DNA from: an uncultured Oscillibacter sp.
Lineage (GTDB): Bacteria > Bacillota > Clostridia > Oscillospirales > Oscillospiraceae
Assembly (NCBI GenBank): GCA_910576865.1
Contig: CAJTKE010000006.1
Location: 62,001 to 126,000, forward strand
Direction: 5' to 3'
DNA length: 64,000 nucleotides
In this document: positions 15,994-24,186 of the stretch, piece by piece
Position numbering within the stretch: the stretch's first letter is position 1
Layout: each line of letters begins with the position of its first letter
Program-made: the position numbers and the translations under genes
Notes under the pieces: model-generated
What the model saw: the letters and a program-made list of their open reading frames with translations, nothing else
The model's database searches: none
Told to the model about the DNA's origin: nothing

Positions 15994-16455
15994 TCAGATG
16001 ACGCCGGTGAGCTGGAGAACAACTTGCGCGATAATTGCGGAGAATACGAAGGTACCGAAGATGACGAAGAGGGTGATGATGATGTACTTCCATCCCATCT
16101 TGGCGAAGGCCTTGATCTCCTTGCCCAAAGAGATGCCGATGAACGCGCCCATGGCGGCGGTGGGCGCCATGAACTGCACGCTGGACGTCAGGGCGATGAC
16201 CTGCTCCTGAATGGGGGAGATGGGGCAGGCCAGCAGCACCGCCAGGACCACCACGTACATCATGGAGGGGAGCTTGACAAAGCGGTTCATGGCCTTGCTG
16301 ATGGTCAGGCCGGCCAGGCCGATGCCGCACAGGATCAGGATTCCCGGCACGGACTCCGCCACGGAGACGCCATAGCCGATGGTGTTGGAGATGAGAATCA
16401 GGGTAAAGATCATGACCATCAGGGCGCAGGTCTTTCCAAAATACTTCGCGACCAT
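15994..16455 (-). CDS. Four/five-helix membrane protein, partner of DUF3100 protein
   Basis: A 153-aa hydrophobic protein with about five membrane segments and no recognisable catalytic motif. It ends VVLQLTGVI and contains SKAMNRFVKLPSMMYVVVLAV. Its ATG immediately follows the stop codon of the DUF3100 gene (AGGAGAAATAAATG), so the two are translationally coupled. The pair looks like a two-subunit transporter. I know no characterised example, so the function is inferred only from pairing with an amidohydrolase. Confidence 0.7.
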   Translation of the reverse strand: MVAKYFGKTCALMVMIFTLILISNTIGYGVSVAESVPGILILCGIGLAGLTISKAMNRFVKLPSMMYVVVLAVLLACPISPIQEQVIALTSSVQFMAPTAAMGAFIGISLGKEIKAFAKMGWKYIIITLFVIFGTFVFSAIIAQVVLQLTGVI

Positions 16456-17271
16456 TTATTTCTCCTCCTTTGCGGCACGCTTCCCGATCCGGGGTGACAG
16501 CCATTGATACAGCCTGGTGGTCAGGGGAAGACTGATGAAGGTTCCCATATAGATGCCGGTTGCGCCGGTGAGCATATCGCTCATGCTGCCCATCAGCAAA
16601 ACCTGCTCCCCAAACTCGGGATAGGCGTCGGCCACGGTGGCGGAGGCGGCGGACATCATGGCGCCGCTGCCCACGCCGCTGGCCATGCCCAAAGCCAGGG
16701 GATGGAGGACGTCCAGCTGGATGATGAAGTTGGCAAGCAGGGAGATGAAAACGGTGCCAATGATGGAACCGACAACATAGACGGAGAAGGTACCCTTGGT
16801 CTCCGGCGCGTCGGGGCCATAGATGTCCGTTGTCAGGCCCAGGTTGGAATCCCGGTTGATGGAGTAGCAGGCGCCGATGGACTCCCGCTTCAGCCCCAGC
16901 AGCATCGCCAAGGGAAGAGAGAGGAAGATCGTGCCCAGGTTGCCGAACTCCTGGAGGATCAGGGCGGGGCTCACCGAAACCAGCTTGCTGAGGTTCGCCC
17001 CGGCGGATACACCCATCTTCGCCATGAAGGGGGCCAGGACGACCAGCACCAGCGCACCGGCGGTCTCGCTCTCCTCCGCGGTGAACACTTTCAGGACGTC
17101 CTGCCCCAGCAGGCCGGCGAGAATAGTGGTAAAGAGCAGTGAGAAAAACGTGAACGTGCCGATTGGCGTGTTGATTCGCAGGGTGCCTATGGAATCACAG
17201 ACTGCACATAAAATGGCGGCCACAAGGTATATTTTCCAATATTTATGCAGGAATGCAGAAACTTTCTCCAT
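16456..17271 (-). CDS. DUF3100 family membrane protein
   Basis: A 271-aa membrane protein with about seven or eight segments. The central conserved stretch CYSINRDSNLGLTTDIYGPDAPETKG (about 133-158), and GMASGVGSGAMMSAASATVADAYPE further on, match what I remember of DUF3100. I start it at the ATG ending at 17271 (AAAGGG 8 nt upstream). The longer frame to 17322 begins inside the promoter -10 box and a palindrome. First gene of a four-gene operon with a small membrane partner, an amidohydrolase and a TSUP permease. Probably a transporter component; substrate unknown. Confidence 0.75.
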   Translation of the reverse strand: MEKVSAFLHKYWKIYLVAAILCAVCDSIGTLRINTPIGTFTFFSLLFTTILAGLLGQDVLKVFTAEESETAGALVLVVLAPFMAKMGVSAGANLSKLVSVSPALILQEFGNLGTIFLSLPLAMLLGLKRESIGACYSINRDSNLGLTTDIYGPDAPETKGTFSVYVVGSIIGTVFISLLANFIIQLDVLHPLALGMASGVGSGAMMSAASATVADAYPEFGEQVLLMGSMSDMLTGATGIYMGTFISLPLTTRLYQWLSPRIGKRAAKEEK

Positions 17272-17297
17272 GATATCAACCCTTTCTCTCATATCAG

Positions 17298-17326
17298 TGA
17301 ACTTGCTTCGAAGCAAGTTCATTATA
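17298..17326 (-). promoter_or_regulatory. 24-bp perfect palindrome at the -10 of the DUF3100 operon
   Basis: TATAAT (17326-17321 on the minus strand, weak -35 TTCTCA 17 bp upstream) abuts a perfect 24-bp palindrome at 17298-17321 with core GCTTCGAAGC. A bound protein here would block initiation. It is unlike the usual T-N11-A site of LysR proteins; it could instead fold as a 5' RNA hairpin. Confidence 0.65.
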
Positions 17327-17366
17327 GTGGAAAATCAGCAGTCTGAGAAGTATCCAAAAAACGTTT

Positions 17367-17395
17367 GGGTTCCATCGTTGAAAACGATGGAACCC
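17367..17395 (-). terminator. Terminator of the LysR gene
   Basis: A 13-bp perfect stem (GGGTTCCATCGTT, loop GAA, complement) followed on the minus strand by AAACGTTTTTTGG. It separates the LysR gene from the operon downstream. Confidence 0.8.
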
Positions 17396-17461
17396 ATAAA
17401 AAATTTAGAGCTTGGATTCAGAAAGGCCCGTCCGGGCGGTGCCCGGCGTCGATACGGGTTC

Positions 17462-18367
17462 TCAGTCCCGTTCCAGCTCCTCCTGGAACAGGGCCAGGAA
17501 TTCCCGGGTCAGGAGGGAGTCCTCCACCTTGGATTTCAAAAGGTACCCGACCTCCCACGTGCCGCAGTCCGCCACCGGGATGGCCAGAATGCCGCCCTGC
17601 CGCTCGCTGGAGGTCCGGTAGCCGCTGCCCAGGATAAAGGCGTCCAGCTCCTGCAGCATCATGTAGGCGGCGGCGCGGTCGTTGACGTTGATGGCCCGGG
17701 AGGAATATCGCTGCAATGCGTCGGTGAAGATGGTGTCCGTGTCAATGTCTCGGTCGTAGAAGACTCTGGGGTAGTTTTTCAGGTCCTCCTCGTAGACCAC
17801 GGAGCCCCCCGCCAGAGGATGGCCCTGGCGCAGGTAGACGTGGATGGGCTTGTAGGCGATGTGGTTGAACACCGTGCCGGTCAGGCGCAGCTTATGGATC
17901 AGGAAGTTCTTGCTGTCCGGGATGAGGAACAGGATGCCCACGTCGTATTTCCCGGTGGAGACGGCGTCCAGGACCTCCGTTGTGCGCATCTCGGAGAAAT
18001 TGACGCTGTACCGCTCCTCAATGTGCATATGCTCCCGGATCAGGCGGCACAGCGCGTCGATCCCCGGCATGTGGTGCTGGGTGGCGACGGAGAACTCCAT
18101 GCGCTGCTCGGTGTGGTCGGCGTATTTTGCGTTCAGCATGTCCACCTGCTGCAAAATACGCTTCACCTCTACCGCCAGGCTGGCTCCCCGCTCGGTCAGG
18201 TCTATCCCGCTGCTGCTGCGCTTGAAAATCTCAAAGCCGAACTCGGACTCGATGTTTTGGATGGCGACGGAGACTGTGGACTGGGTGGTGTACATCTGCC
18301 GCGCGGCCTTGCTGACGGAGCCGGCGTAGATAACCGCAAGGAAATACCGCATCTGTTGGATCGTCAT
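17462..18367 (-). CDS. LysR family transcriptional regulator
   Basis: A 301-aa LTTR. The winged-helix is at residues 1-60 (MRYFLAVIYAGSVSKAARQMYTTQSTVSVAIQNIE), and the rest forms the usual effector-binding domain. The ATG follows AAGGAGG by 8 nt. The gene has its own promoter (18441-18469) and a terminator, and lies directly upstream of the DUF3100/amidohydrolase/TSUP operon on the same strand. It is therefore the natural candidate regulator of that operon, probably responding to its substrate. Full length; nothing odd in sequence. Confidence 0.88.
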   Translation of the reverse strand: MTIQQMRYFLAVIYAGSVSKAARQMYTTQSTVSVAIQNIESEFGFEIFKRSSSGIDLTERGASLAVEVKRILQQVDMLNAKYADHTEQRMEFSVATQHHMPGIDALCRLIREHMHIEERYSVNFSEMRTTEVLDAVSTGKYDVGILFLIPDSKNFLIHKLRLTGTVFNHIAYKPIHVYLRQGHPLAGGSVVYEEDLKNYPRVFYDRDIDTDTIFTDALQRYSSRAINVNDRAAAYMMLQELDAFILGSGYRTSSERQGGILAIPVADCGTWEVGYLLKSKVEDSLLTREFLALFQEELERD

Positions 18368-18440
18368 GGTGCATCCTCCTTGATCTTCCTGGAGTTCCTG
18401 GAGTCGGGTTTATCGAAACGGAGCGGATTGTGTTTTTACC

Positions 18441-18469
18441 AGTATACCGCAAAGGCTTCCGCAGCACAA
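18441..18469 (-). promoter_or_regulatory. Promoter of the LysR gene
   Basis: TTGTGC (18469-18464), 17-bp spacer, TATACT (18446-18441) on the minus strand, about 75 bp before the ATG. Confidence 0.6.
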
Positions 18470-18587
18470 GAGGGTGGAAGCTCCAGGCGCGTCCCAACCT
18501 GTGTTTGAAAAGAGGAGGGCACGCAGGGGCGGAAACCGGCGGCGACGGCAGAGTGTATGAGCTGCGAAAAACGGAGATGCCCAAAGT

Positions 18588-18853
18588 ATGAACGGTGCGC
18601 GCCGTGTACTTGCTCCAGATGGTACTCTGATTGAAGAAAAATATACGGTCAATATGCTTGCCTGAATGAGGGCTGTGAGCTTACTATTGCAATGAAAAGT
18701 GCCAAACGCGCAATAATGGAAATTTATTATGTCAATAAGGATAACTTGAACAGATGGCGGCGGTTCACGCTTGCGAACACAGGCAAATGGAAATTGGACG
18801 ATATAAAACAAAAACTCCATGAAGAAGATAAATGGAAAAATGATACCCTTTAA
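18588..18853 (+). pseudogene. AT-rich coding remnant of unknown origin
   Basis: From 18470 to about 19060 the DNA is markedly more AT-rich than its surroundings and carries no intact gene. A frame from the ATG at 18588 runs 25 codons (MNGARRVLAPDGTLIEEKYT...) to a TGA at 18663. After a shift of frame the reading continues as CLNEGCELTIAMKSAKRAIM, ending KLHEEDKWKNDTL at 18853. The residue mix looks like a real soluble protein, but I recognise no family. I take it as a decayed foreign gene. Reading frames on the opposite strand look like shadows. Confidence 0.3.
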
Positions 18854-18972
18854 TTCTTCTTGGAGCCTTTCTATTGGTAATTTGAAAATTGATAATTTTA
18901 TCAACTCCAAGAACAAAAGGGCATATTCAATTTTTTCAGCGGCAGCTATCTGCGTAAGACATCTTTCTTTGT

Positions 18973-19158
18973 TTATAGCGACGCAGATTTTGAGAGACTG
19001 GCTTTTTTACCCTTCTTTTTTATTGATGTATAAAATTGGGTTTCCACTTTTGTTTCTAATGGGGCGAATAGGTCCTCCGCAGGGGGTTCCGGCGGGGCCC
19101 CGCAGCCCGCCAGAGCCAGGAGCGCCAGGAACATGGAGAGAAGAACAGGATTACTCAT
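18973..19158 (-). pseudogene. Truncated lipoprotein gene
   Basis: The frame starts with a lipoprotein signal peptide (MSNPVLLSMFLALLALAGCG, lipobox LAGC), continues APPEPPAEDLFAPLETKVE, then runs into the AT-rich DNA (QFYTSIKKKGKKASLSKSASL) and stops. Composition changes abruptly at about 19060. I read it as the 5' end of a secreted lipoprotein, perhaps a flavodoxin lipoprotein like others in this zone, cut off by a rearrangement. An ATG at 19173 is also possible. It overlaps the end of the DUF4405 remnant by a few bases. Confidence 0.5.
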
Positions 19159-19545
19159 GGATTTTCCAGCCATTGAGGAACTTGGCGGTTTCCGCGCTGC
19201 CGTGGTCGATGATCTCGCTGTGCCCCAGGTCTATCCCGCCATAACCCGCTCCAAAAGCAGCATCCGATTCCCGCCGCCATAACCAGCAGAAACAGCAGGA
19301 TATACGCATAGGCGAAGAATGTTTCTCGGACCTTCCGGTGCAGCTTGCTCAAAGGAACGTGAGTATGGAGGCCCACATGGAGCGCCATCAGCACGAATCC
19401 TCAGGTGGTGGAGCAGGAACAGCCCGAACAGGACGCAGCCGAGTACGCCATGCAGGAGCAGTCCCCGCCCCGCCTGATAGCTCATCAGGTACAGGAACAG
19501 CACATACATGACGATGTCCACAAGGAGCTTACCCTGACGCTTCAT
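19155..19545 (-). pseudogene. DUF4405 membrane protein remnant, frameshifted and deleted
   Basis: The first 50 codons (MKRQGKLLVDIVMYVLFLYL, then GVLGCVLFGLFLLHH) match the start of DUF4405 membrane proteins. Then the homologous reading jumps to another frame (VLMALHVGLHTHVPLSKLHR, RETFFAYAYILLFLLVMAAG), which is the middle and end of the same family. About one membrane helix is missing and the two halves are out of frame, so no intact product is made. DUF4405 genes commonly sit beside flavodoxin genes in these bacteria, as here. Confidence 0.65.
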
Positions 19546-19549
19546 GCCG

Positions 19550-20716
19550 TCACCGTTCCTTGATCCCGTTCAGCGCCAGCCACTGAGAAATTTCATCGGA
19601 GAGGCCGCTCCCGCCGGAGTAGTTGAACTCGAAGCCCTGCCCCACATAGGATCCGGGGATCATCTTGGACAGGTCGGAAACGCTGTCGCCGAACATGGTC
19701 CCGCCGTGGCTGCTGAAGGGGATCACGACTTTTCCATCGAAATCATAGCTCTCCATAAATGTGACGACCGGCATGGGCATCGTAGCCCACCATGTGGGGT
19801 AGCCCAGCAGGATCACATCGTACTCGTCCACATCGGCAATGTGCGTGCGCAGAGCCGGATGGACATGGTTGTTCAGGTCCGCCTGGGAGACCTCATAGAT
19901 ATTCCCCCGGTAGGGGTTTTCCATCTCAAGCTCCACTAAATCGGCCCCGGTCTTGTCCCGGATAATCCGCGCGGCGTTCTCCGTGTTGCCGGAATAGGAA
20001 AAGTAGGCGACCAGAATCCGGGGATTCTCCGGCATCTGAATGTCCAGCGAGAAGGTTGTTTCCACCGTGCCTTCTCCGGCCTGGGCGTTTCTGGCGATAC
20101 GGAAGCCCAGGTTTTGATCCGGGTCCTCCGGGTTCGTCGCGGAGCGGTAGGCGCTGCGCAGATGCTTGGCAAAGTCGATGTAGCTGCCTCCCCGGTTGAC
20201 GCGCAGGGAGCCGGAAGCGGCTCCTGCCGGGTCAACGGTCCGCGTCAGATCGTAAGCGCCATAGTAGTCGAAGCACCACTCCGACACATTGCCGTACATG
20301 TTGTAAAGCCCAAACTGATTGGGAGACAGGCTGTCTACGGCAATCGTCTTCCCCCGGTAACTGCTGGTGACCACAGAGGGGTCCCGGCTCTCACTGAGCC
20401 GGTTGCAGTATTCGATGGCGTCATACCATGTCACGCTGTCCACCGGCAGATCGGCCCCGCTGAAATGGCTGGGGTTCGACCCCATGATCCGCTCATAGTC
20501 TGCCTGGGTCACCTCACAGGGGTCTGCGTAGAAGTCGCTGACCGTTACATTATGAGCGGTTTCATCCTCGCCGCGCTGGCGCTCACTGTCGGGACTGCCC
20601 ATGGTGAAGGTCCCGCCCCGCACCAAAATCAGCGAATCTTTCACAGCTTCCAAAGGGTCAGCGGCAGAGGGGACATTCTGAACATTGCTTGGGTTCTGTT
20701 CCGGGGTCGTCGCCAT
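19550..20716 (-). CDS. SUMF1-like domain fused to flavodoxin, 5' end lost
   Basis: Residues about 20-215 form a sulfatase-modifying-factor (SUMF1/FGE) domain: GGTFTMGSPDSERQRGEDE, VTWYDAIEYCNRLS, LYNMYGNVSEWCFDYY and RVNRGGSYIDFAKHLRSAYR. The last motif lacks the copper-binding cysteines of true formylglycine-generating enzymes. From about 230 a flavodoxin domain follows (ILVAYFSYSGNTENAA, LLGYPTWWATMPMP, IPFSSHGGTMFGDS). The gene begins inside a truncated LysR gene, and the ATG at 20716 has no binding site, so its original leader has been deleted. Relatives carry a secretion signal, so this may now be unexpressed. FMN-dependent electron transfer is the likely role of the flavodoxin half. Confidence 0.65.
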   Translation of the reverse strand: MATTPEQNPSNVQNVPSAADPLEAVKDSLILVRGGTFTMGSPDSERQRGEDETAHNVTVSDFYADPCEVTQADYERIMGSNPSHFSGADLPVDSVTWYDAIEYCNRLSESRDPSVVTSSYRGKTIAVDSLSPNQFGLYNMYGNVSEWCFDYYGAYDLTRTVDPAGAASGSLRVNRGGSYIDFAKHLRSAYRSATNPEDPDQNLGFRIARNAQAGEGTVETTFSLDIQMPENPRILVAYFSYSGNTENAARIIRDKTGADLVELEMENPYRGNIYEVSQADLNNHVHPALRTHIADVDEYDVILLGYPTWWATMPMPVVTFMESYDFDGKVVIPFSSHGGTMFGDSVSDLSKMIPGSYVGQGFEFNYSGGSGLSDEISQWLALNGIKER

Positions 20717-21098
20717 TGGCGCTGTACAGTTCATAGCGCACCTGGGGATATTTGCCGGAGAAGTTTTGAATGGCGTCCGCCAGGAGCCGGGAGGCGCAGG
20801 ATTCCACACAGCCGATCACCACCGTGCCGCCCACCAGATCCTTTTGTTCTGCCAGGTCCCGCTCTGTTTTTTCCATCAAGCCAACGATCTCCTGGGCACG
20901 CTGCTGAAAGAGAAAACCCGCATCCGTCAAGGTAACCTGCCGCTTTCCCCTGGTCAGCAGCGGAACCCCCAGCGTTTCCTCCAGATCCATGAGCTGGCGG
21001 CTGATGGTGGGCTGCGTCACATGGAGCTGTTCCGCCGCCTTTGTAATGTTGCCCGCCTTTGCCACAGCCAGAAAATACTCCAGCAGCCTTAGATCCAT
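20658..21098 (-). pseudogene. LysR regulator truncated at its 3' half
   Basis: The first 120 residues are a normal LTTR: the HTH (LEYFLAVAKAGNITKAAEQL, VTQPTISRQLMDLEE) and the start of the effector domain (YPQVRYELYSANGDD). Then the frame passes into the SUMF1-flavodoxin gene in the wrong phase and stops after DPGTEPKQCSECPLCR. Full LysR proteins are near 295-300 aa. The junction is at about 20700. The DNA-binding half could still be made, but it would lack the effector domain. The same deletion removed the front of the SUMF1-flavodoxin gene. Confidence 0.7.
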
Positions 21099-21225
21099 TC
21101 AATATCCCTCCCTCTATCCCAAGAATGTAAGATAATATGAGGGGAATTGAGAGAAAAGTCAATTGCGAACGTCCATTTTATACAGTGGCCTCGTTTCTTC
21201 TCGATCACTCCGGCTCATTGCAGCA

Positions 21226-21960
21226 TCACTCCAGCGCGCCGTACTGTCCATCGTCCACCGGCTCGCACCACTCGTTGGAGCATCCCTCACCGGGGGCCTC
21301 GAAGGCCACGTGGCCGAACCAGGAATCCTTCGCCGCGCCGTGCCAATGCTTCACCCCGGCGGGGATAAATACCACATCGCCGGGATTCAACTCCCGGGCG
21401 TCCTCCCCCCACTCCTGATACCAGCCCCGGCCATTGGTGCAAAGCAGAATCTGCCCACCGCCCTTGGATGCGTGATGGATGTGCCAGTAGTTCCGGCACC
21501 CCGGCTCAAAGGTGACGTTGGCCAGGAAAATCGTCTCCTGGGGGTCCGTCAGGGGCTTGAGGTAAGACCGGCCGGTGAAGTATTGGGCATACGCCTCGTT
21601 GGGCGCGCCCAGGCCGAAGAGGCCGCCGTCGGTCCCGGTGTCGTCCTTGTAGACCTCCACCGCCGCCCGGAACGCCGCCCAGGCGTTGGGCCATCCGGCG
21701 TAGAAGGCCAAATGGGTTAAAATCTCCGCCATTTCGTCCTTTGTGACGCCGTTTTTCTTGGCGTTCAGTACGTGAAACTGGAAGGAGCTGTCGATGAGTC
21801 CCTTGCTCACCGGAGCGGAGACCGTCAGGATGGAGCGCGTCTTCAAAGAGAGCTTCCCCTCCCGGCTCCACACCTCGCCAAAGAGCACGTCGTCGTTGAG
21901 CTCCGCGAACTTGGGGGCGAAATCCCCCAGCTGGTCCCGGCCTGCCGTCTGCTTTACCAT
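21226..21960 (-). CDS. Carboxymuconolactone decarboxylase-like protein fused to cupin
   Basis: A 244-aa protein. Residues about 1-115 resemble the CMD/AhpD fold (LKTRSILTVSAPVSKGLIDS, EMAEILTHLAFYAGWPNAWA), though the AhpD CxxC pair is absent. Residues about 140-235 form a cupin with metal-binding histidines in NYWHIHHASKGGGQILLCT and PAGVKHWHGAAKDSWFGHVA. CMD-cupin fusions are common in anaerobes next to flavodoxins and LysR genes; they are thought to act on quinone-like or small organic substrates, but the reaction is unknown. The ATG at 21960 follows AGGAGG by 8 nt. It lies between the SLH-flavodoxin gene and the broken LysR gene, same strand. Confidence 0.8.
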   Translation of the reverse strand: MVKQTAGRDQLGDFAPKFAELNDDVLFGEVWSREGKLSLKTRSILTVSAPVSKGLIDSSFQFHVLNAKKNGVTKDEMAEILTHLAFYAGWPNAWAAFRAAVEVYKDDTGTDGGLFGLGAPNEAYAQYFTGRSYLKPLTDPQETIFLANVTFEPGCRNYWHIHHASKGGGQILLCTNGRGWYQEWGEDARELNPGDVVFIPAGVKHWHGAAKDSWFGHVAFEAPGEGCSNEWCEPVDDGQYGALE

Positions 21961-22036
21961 AGTCGTTTCCTCCTGTTTGATAAAAGTTGGGATATCCTTA
22001 ATGCTACGTCCTGGAGGGCGCCCCAAGTCAAGTCTT

Positions 22037-23566
22037 TTATTCACCCAGGGAAAGGGTGACGCTGACGTCTCCATCGCCCAGCAGCTGCCGCAGCTCCGAG
22101 GCGCTGGTGTTGTTGACGTGGCCCAGCCGGGTGAAGTTCCAGGAGTTGGGCGCGTAGTAGATGACAAATTGATTTCCCTGGTAGAGAATCAGGTCCCCCG
22201 CCTGGGTGGTGATTTCCTCATTGTTCGTGGGGAGGCTCCGGCCCAAGGGGCCTACCTTTTCCATACTGCCGTAGTCGCTCATTTCAATGGTCCTGGGTCC
22301 CTCCGCCAGCAGTTCCCGCAGAGCCCGGGCGGAGGAGTTGTCCGAAAGCGTCGCGGTGAGGGTGGTCCCGTTGACCGTGAGATTCAGCGTAGAGGCTTCT
22401 CTTTCCTGCGCCGGTTCCGCAGCATCGGCGGTGGGCAGGCTCAGACCGTTCACCCAGCTCTCCACAGTGTCCTGGGATGCGCCGCCGGCAAAGCGCTGAC
22501 CCTCCAGCCAGTTGGCGTCAGGTGCGGAGGCGTGGAGATTCGCGGCACTGGACCCGATGCCGCTGCTGCCGGAGGTGCAGAAGGGCACGATGGTCTTGCC
22601 GCTGAACTCGCCGCTCTCCAGGAAGGTGTAGATGATCTTGGGGGCTTGGCCGTGCCAGATGGGATAGCCCAAGAATACGGTATCGTAGTCTGCCAGATTG
22701 GGAAGCGCACCAGAGATGGCCGGACGGGCGGAGTCGTCATTCTGCTCCCGGTTGGCCCGGCAGCCGGAGTCGTTATAGTTCAGATCGGCGGCGGTGCAGG
22801 GGACCTCCGGGGTGATTTTGTAGAGGTCCGCGCCCAGGATGGCTTCCAGGTGTTTGGCGATGTTCTCCGTATTGTTCGTGTTGGAGAAGCAGGCCACCAG
22901 GACCTTGCCGCCATCAGAGGGAGTGGGGGCCGGAGCGGGGGCCGGGGCCTCGCTTCCGGAGAGACGCCGGTACTGGTACAGGGCGGAGACCACCTCGGCC
23001 CGGGTGGCGGGGATCTGGGGGTCGAAACGCCCATCCGTCCGGGCGGTCAGGATGCCGTTGGCCCGGCACCAGTCCGCCGCCGTCCGGGCGTAAGAGGAAA
23101 TGGCGCTTTCATCCGGGTAGTCCTCCGCCGAGGCCTCCGGGCTTCCGGCCCAGCGCCAGAGGATGGCGATGAGCTGCTGGCGGGTCACGGGGTCGTTTAC
23201 CCCGAACCGCCCGTCGGCGTAACCGTTCACCAGCCCGCTGTCCGCCGCCCAGCCGGCGGCGGTTACATAGTAGGCTGTGGGCTGAACGTCGGAAAACCGG
23301 GAGGTCCCGGAGGCGGCGGGGCTTCCGGCGGAGCGGTGGAAAATCGAGGCCATCTGGGCCCGGGTCACATTGTCGCCGACTCCAAAGCGGCCGTCACTGT
23401 AGCCGTTGACATAGCCGTTTTCCGCCGCCCATTGAATGGCTTCGGCATAGGGGCTCTCCGTGTCCATATCGGAGAAAGCAGTTTCCACGGCGCAGGCCGT
23501 GGCGGTGAGGGCCAGCGTCATGCACAGCACCAGCACGAGGGAGTAAAAGCGTTTCATCGCGTTCAT
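22037..23566 (-). CDS. Secreted SLH x3 - flavodoxin - cyclophilin-like protein
   Basis: A 509-aa surface protein. The signal peptide is at residues 1-25 (MNAMKRFYSLVLVLCMTLAL). Three S-layer-homology modules follow (about 30-200; NGYSDGRFGVGDNVTRAQMA and two repeats), then a Pro/Ala linker. The flavodoxin domain (about 215-370) shows VLVACFSNTNNTENIAKHLE, FLGYPIWHGQAPKII and IVPFCTSGSSGIGSS. A C-terminal cyclophilin-like domain (about 395-505) contains LTVNGTTLTATLSDNSSARA and NFTRLGHVNN. SLH domains anchor proteins to cell-wall polymers, so this places a flavin-binding domain outside the cell. The ATG at 23566 is chosen for AAAGGA 8 nt upstream. A decayed copy of the same gene lies at 62744-63178. 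Confidence 0.85.
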   Translation of the reverse strand: MNAMKRFYSLVLVLCMTLALTATACAVETAFSDMDTESPYAEAIQWAAENGYVNGYSDGRFGVGDNVTRAQMASIFHRSAGSPAASGTSRFSDVQPTAYYVTAAGWAADSGLVNGYADGRFGVNDPVTRQQLIAILWRWAGSPEASAEDYPDESAISSYARTAADWCRANGILTARTDGRFDPQIPATRAEVVSALYQYRRLSGSEAPAPAPAPTPSDGGKVLVACFSNTNNTENIAKHLEAILGADLYKITPEVPCTAADLNYNDSGCRANREQNDDSARPAISGALPNLADYDTVFLGYPIWHGQAPKIIYTFLESGEFSGKTIVPFCTSGSSGIGSSAANLHASAPDANWLEGQRFAGGASQDTVESWVNGLSLPTADAAEPAQEREASTLNLTVNGTTLTATLSDNSSARALRELLAEGPRTIEMSDYGSMEKVGPLGRSLPTNNEEITTQAGDLILYQGNQFVIYYAPNSWNFTRLGHVNNTSASELRQLLGDGDVSVTLSLGE

Positions 23567-23595
23567 AGGCGTCATCCTTTCTGTCTGCAAAATCA

Positions 23596-23630
23596 AAAAT
23601 CGGAGCTGCCGGTCTGACAGCTCCGATTTT
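23596..23630. terminator. Hairpin terminator between LysR remnant and SLH-flavodoxin gene
   Basis: A 13-bp stem AAAATCGGAGCTG / CAGCTCCGATTTT with A/T tails. The same structure is present in the duplicate unit at 62680-62714. Confidence 0.75.
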
Positions 23631-23709
23631 ATTCCGTGGTCCGTGAAATGTAAAATACTTTGTTTCTATTCTCTGTCATGCTTGAAAGGCATGGTATGGA
23701 AACGGAGGC

Positions 23710-24048
23710 TCATTCCCGGTCCCCGCCCTCCTGCCGCAGAAGCTCCAGAAACGCCTCCGCCGCCCGAAGTCGATCAGGCCCTTGTCCAGCTTCTCCGTCA
23801 CGTCGGCGGTGTCCCCGCTGGAAATGTGGAAATGGACCTGGGGATGCCGCTCTTGAAGGCGGCGGGCCGTCCTCCGTCAGTGTAATCCGGCGGTTGCCCC
23901 GGATAAACAGCTTCTTCCCCAGCTCCGCCTCCAGGTCCATGAGCTGGCGGGAGAGGGTGGGCTGGGAGAGGTGGAGGGATTCCGCCGCGCCGCAGATGCT
24001 CTCCTCCCGGGCCACAGCCAGAAAGTAGCGCAGAACCCGCAGTTCCAT
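23710..24048 (-). pseudogene. LysR regulator, internally deleted (copy A)
   Basis: The first 60 codons (MELRVLRYFLAVAREESICG to NRRITLTEDG) are nearly identical to the intact LysR gene at 61713-62600. Two deletions follow. The first leaps out of frame to the region encoding HFHISSGDTADV in the intact copy, and the second leaps to the last few codons (AEAFLELLRQEGG). Only the HTH half could be made. Promoter and start region are kept. Confidence 0.8.
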
Positions 24049-24076
24049 AAAACACACCCCCTTGTTCATAGAAAAA

Positions 24077-24105
24077 AGTATAGCAGGCCGTACCATGCCT
24101 GCCAA
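24077..24105 (-). promoter_or_regulatory. Promoter of LysR copy A
   Basis: TTGGCA (24105-24100), 17-bp spacer, TATACT (24082-24077). The intact copy at 61656-61684 has TTGACA at the same place. Confidence 0.6.
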
Positions 24106-24132
24106 CTATGGTAAGCCATTCAACATAGGTAT

Positions 24133-24161
24133 TTGATGTTTTTTCGCCGCTGCTTTATAAT
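24133..24161 (+). promoter_or_regulatory. Divergent promoter for the 88-aa gene
   Basis: TTGATG (24133-24138), 17-bp spacer, TATAAT (24156-24161), back to back with the LysR promoter, a typical LTTR target arrangement. Confidence 0.65.
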
Positions 24162-24186
24162 CGGGCACAAAAGGAGGCGGCACAGA

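Noticed and set aside
18410..18916. 168-codon minus-strand frame in the AT-rich stretch
   Set aside because: No ribosome site, no family resemblance, and it crosses the LysR promoter; treated as chance.
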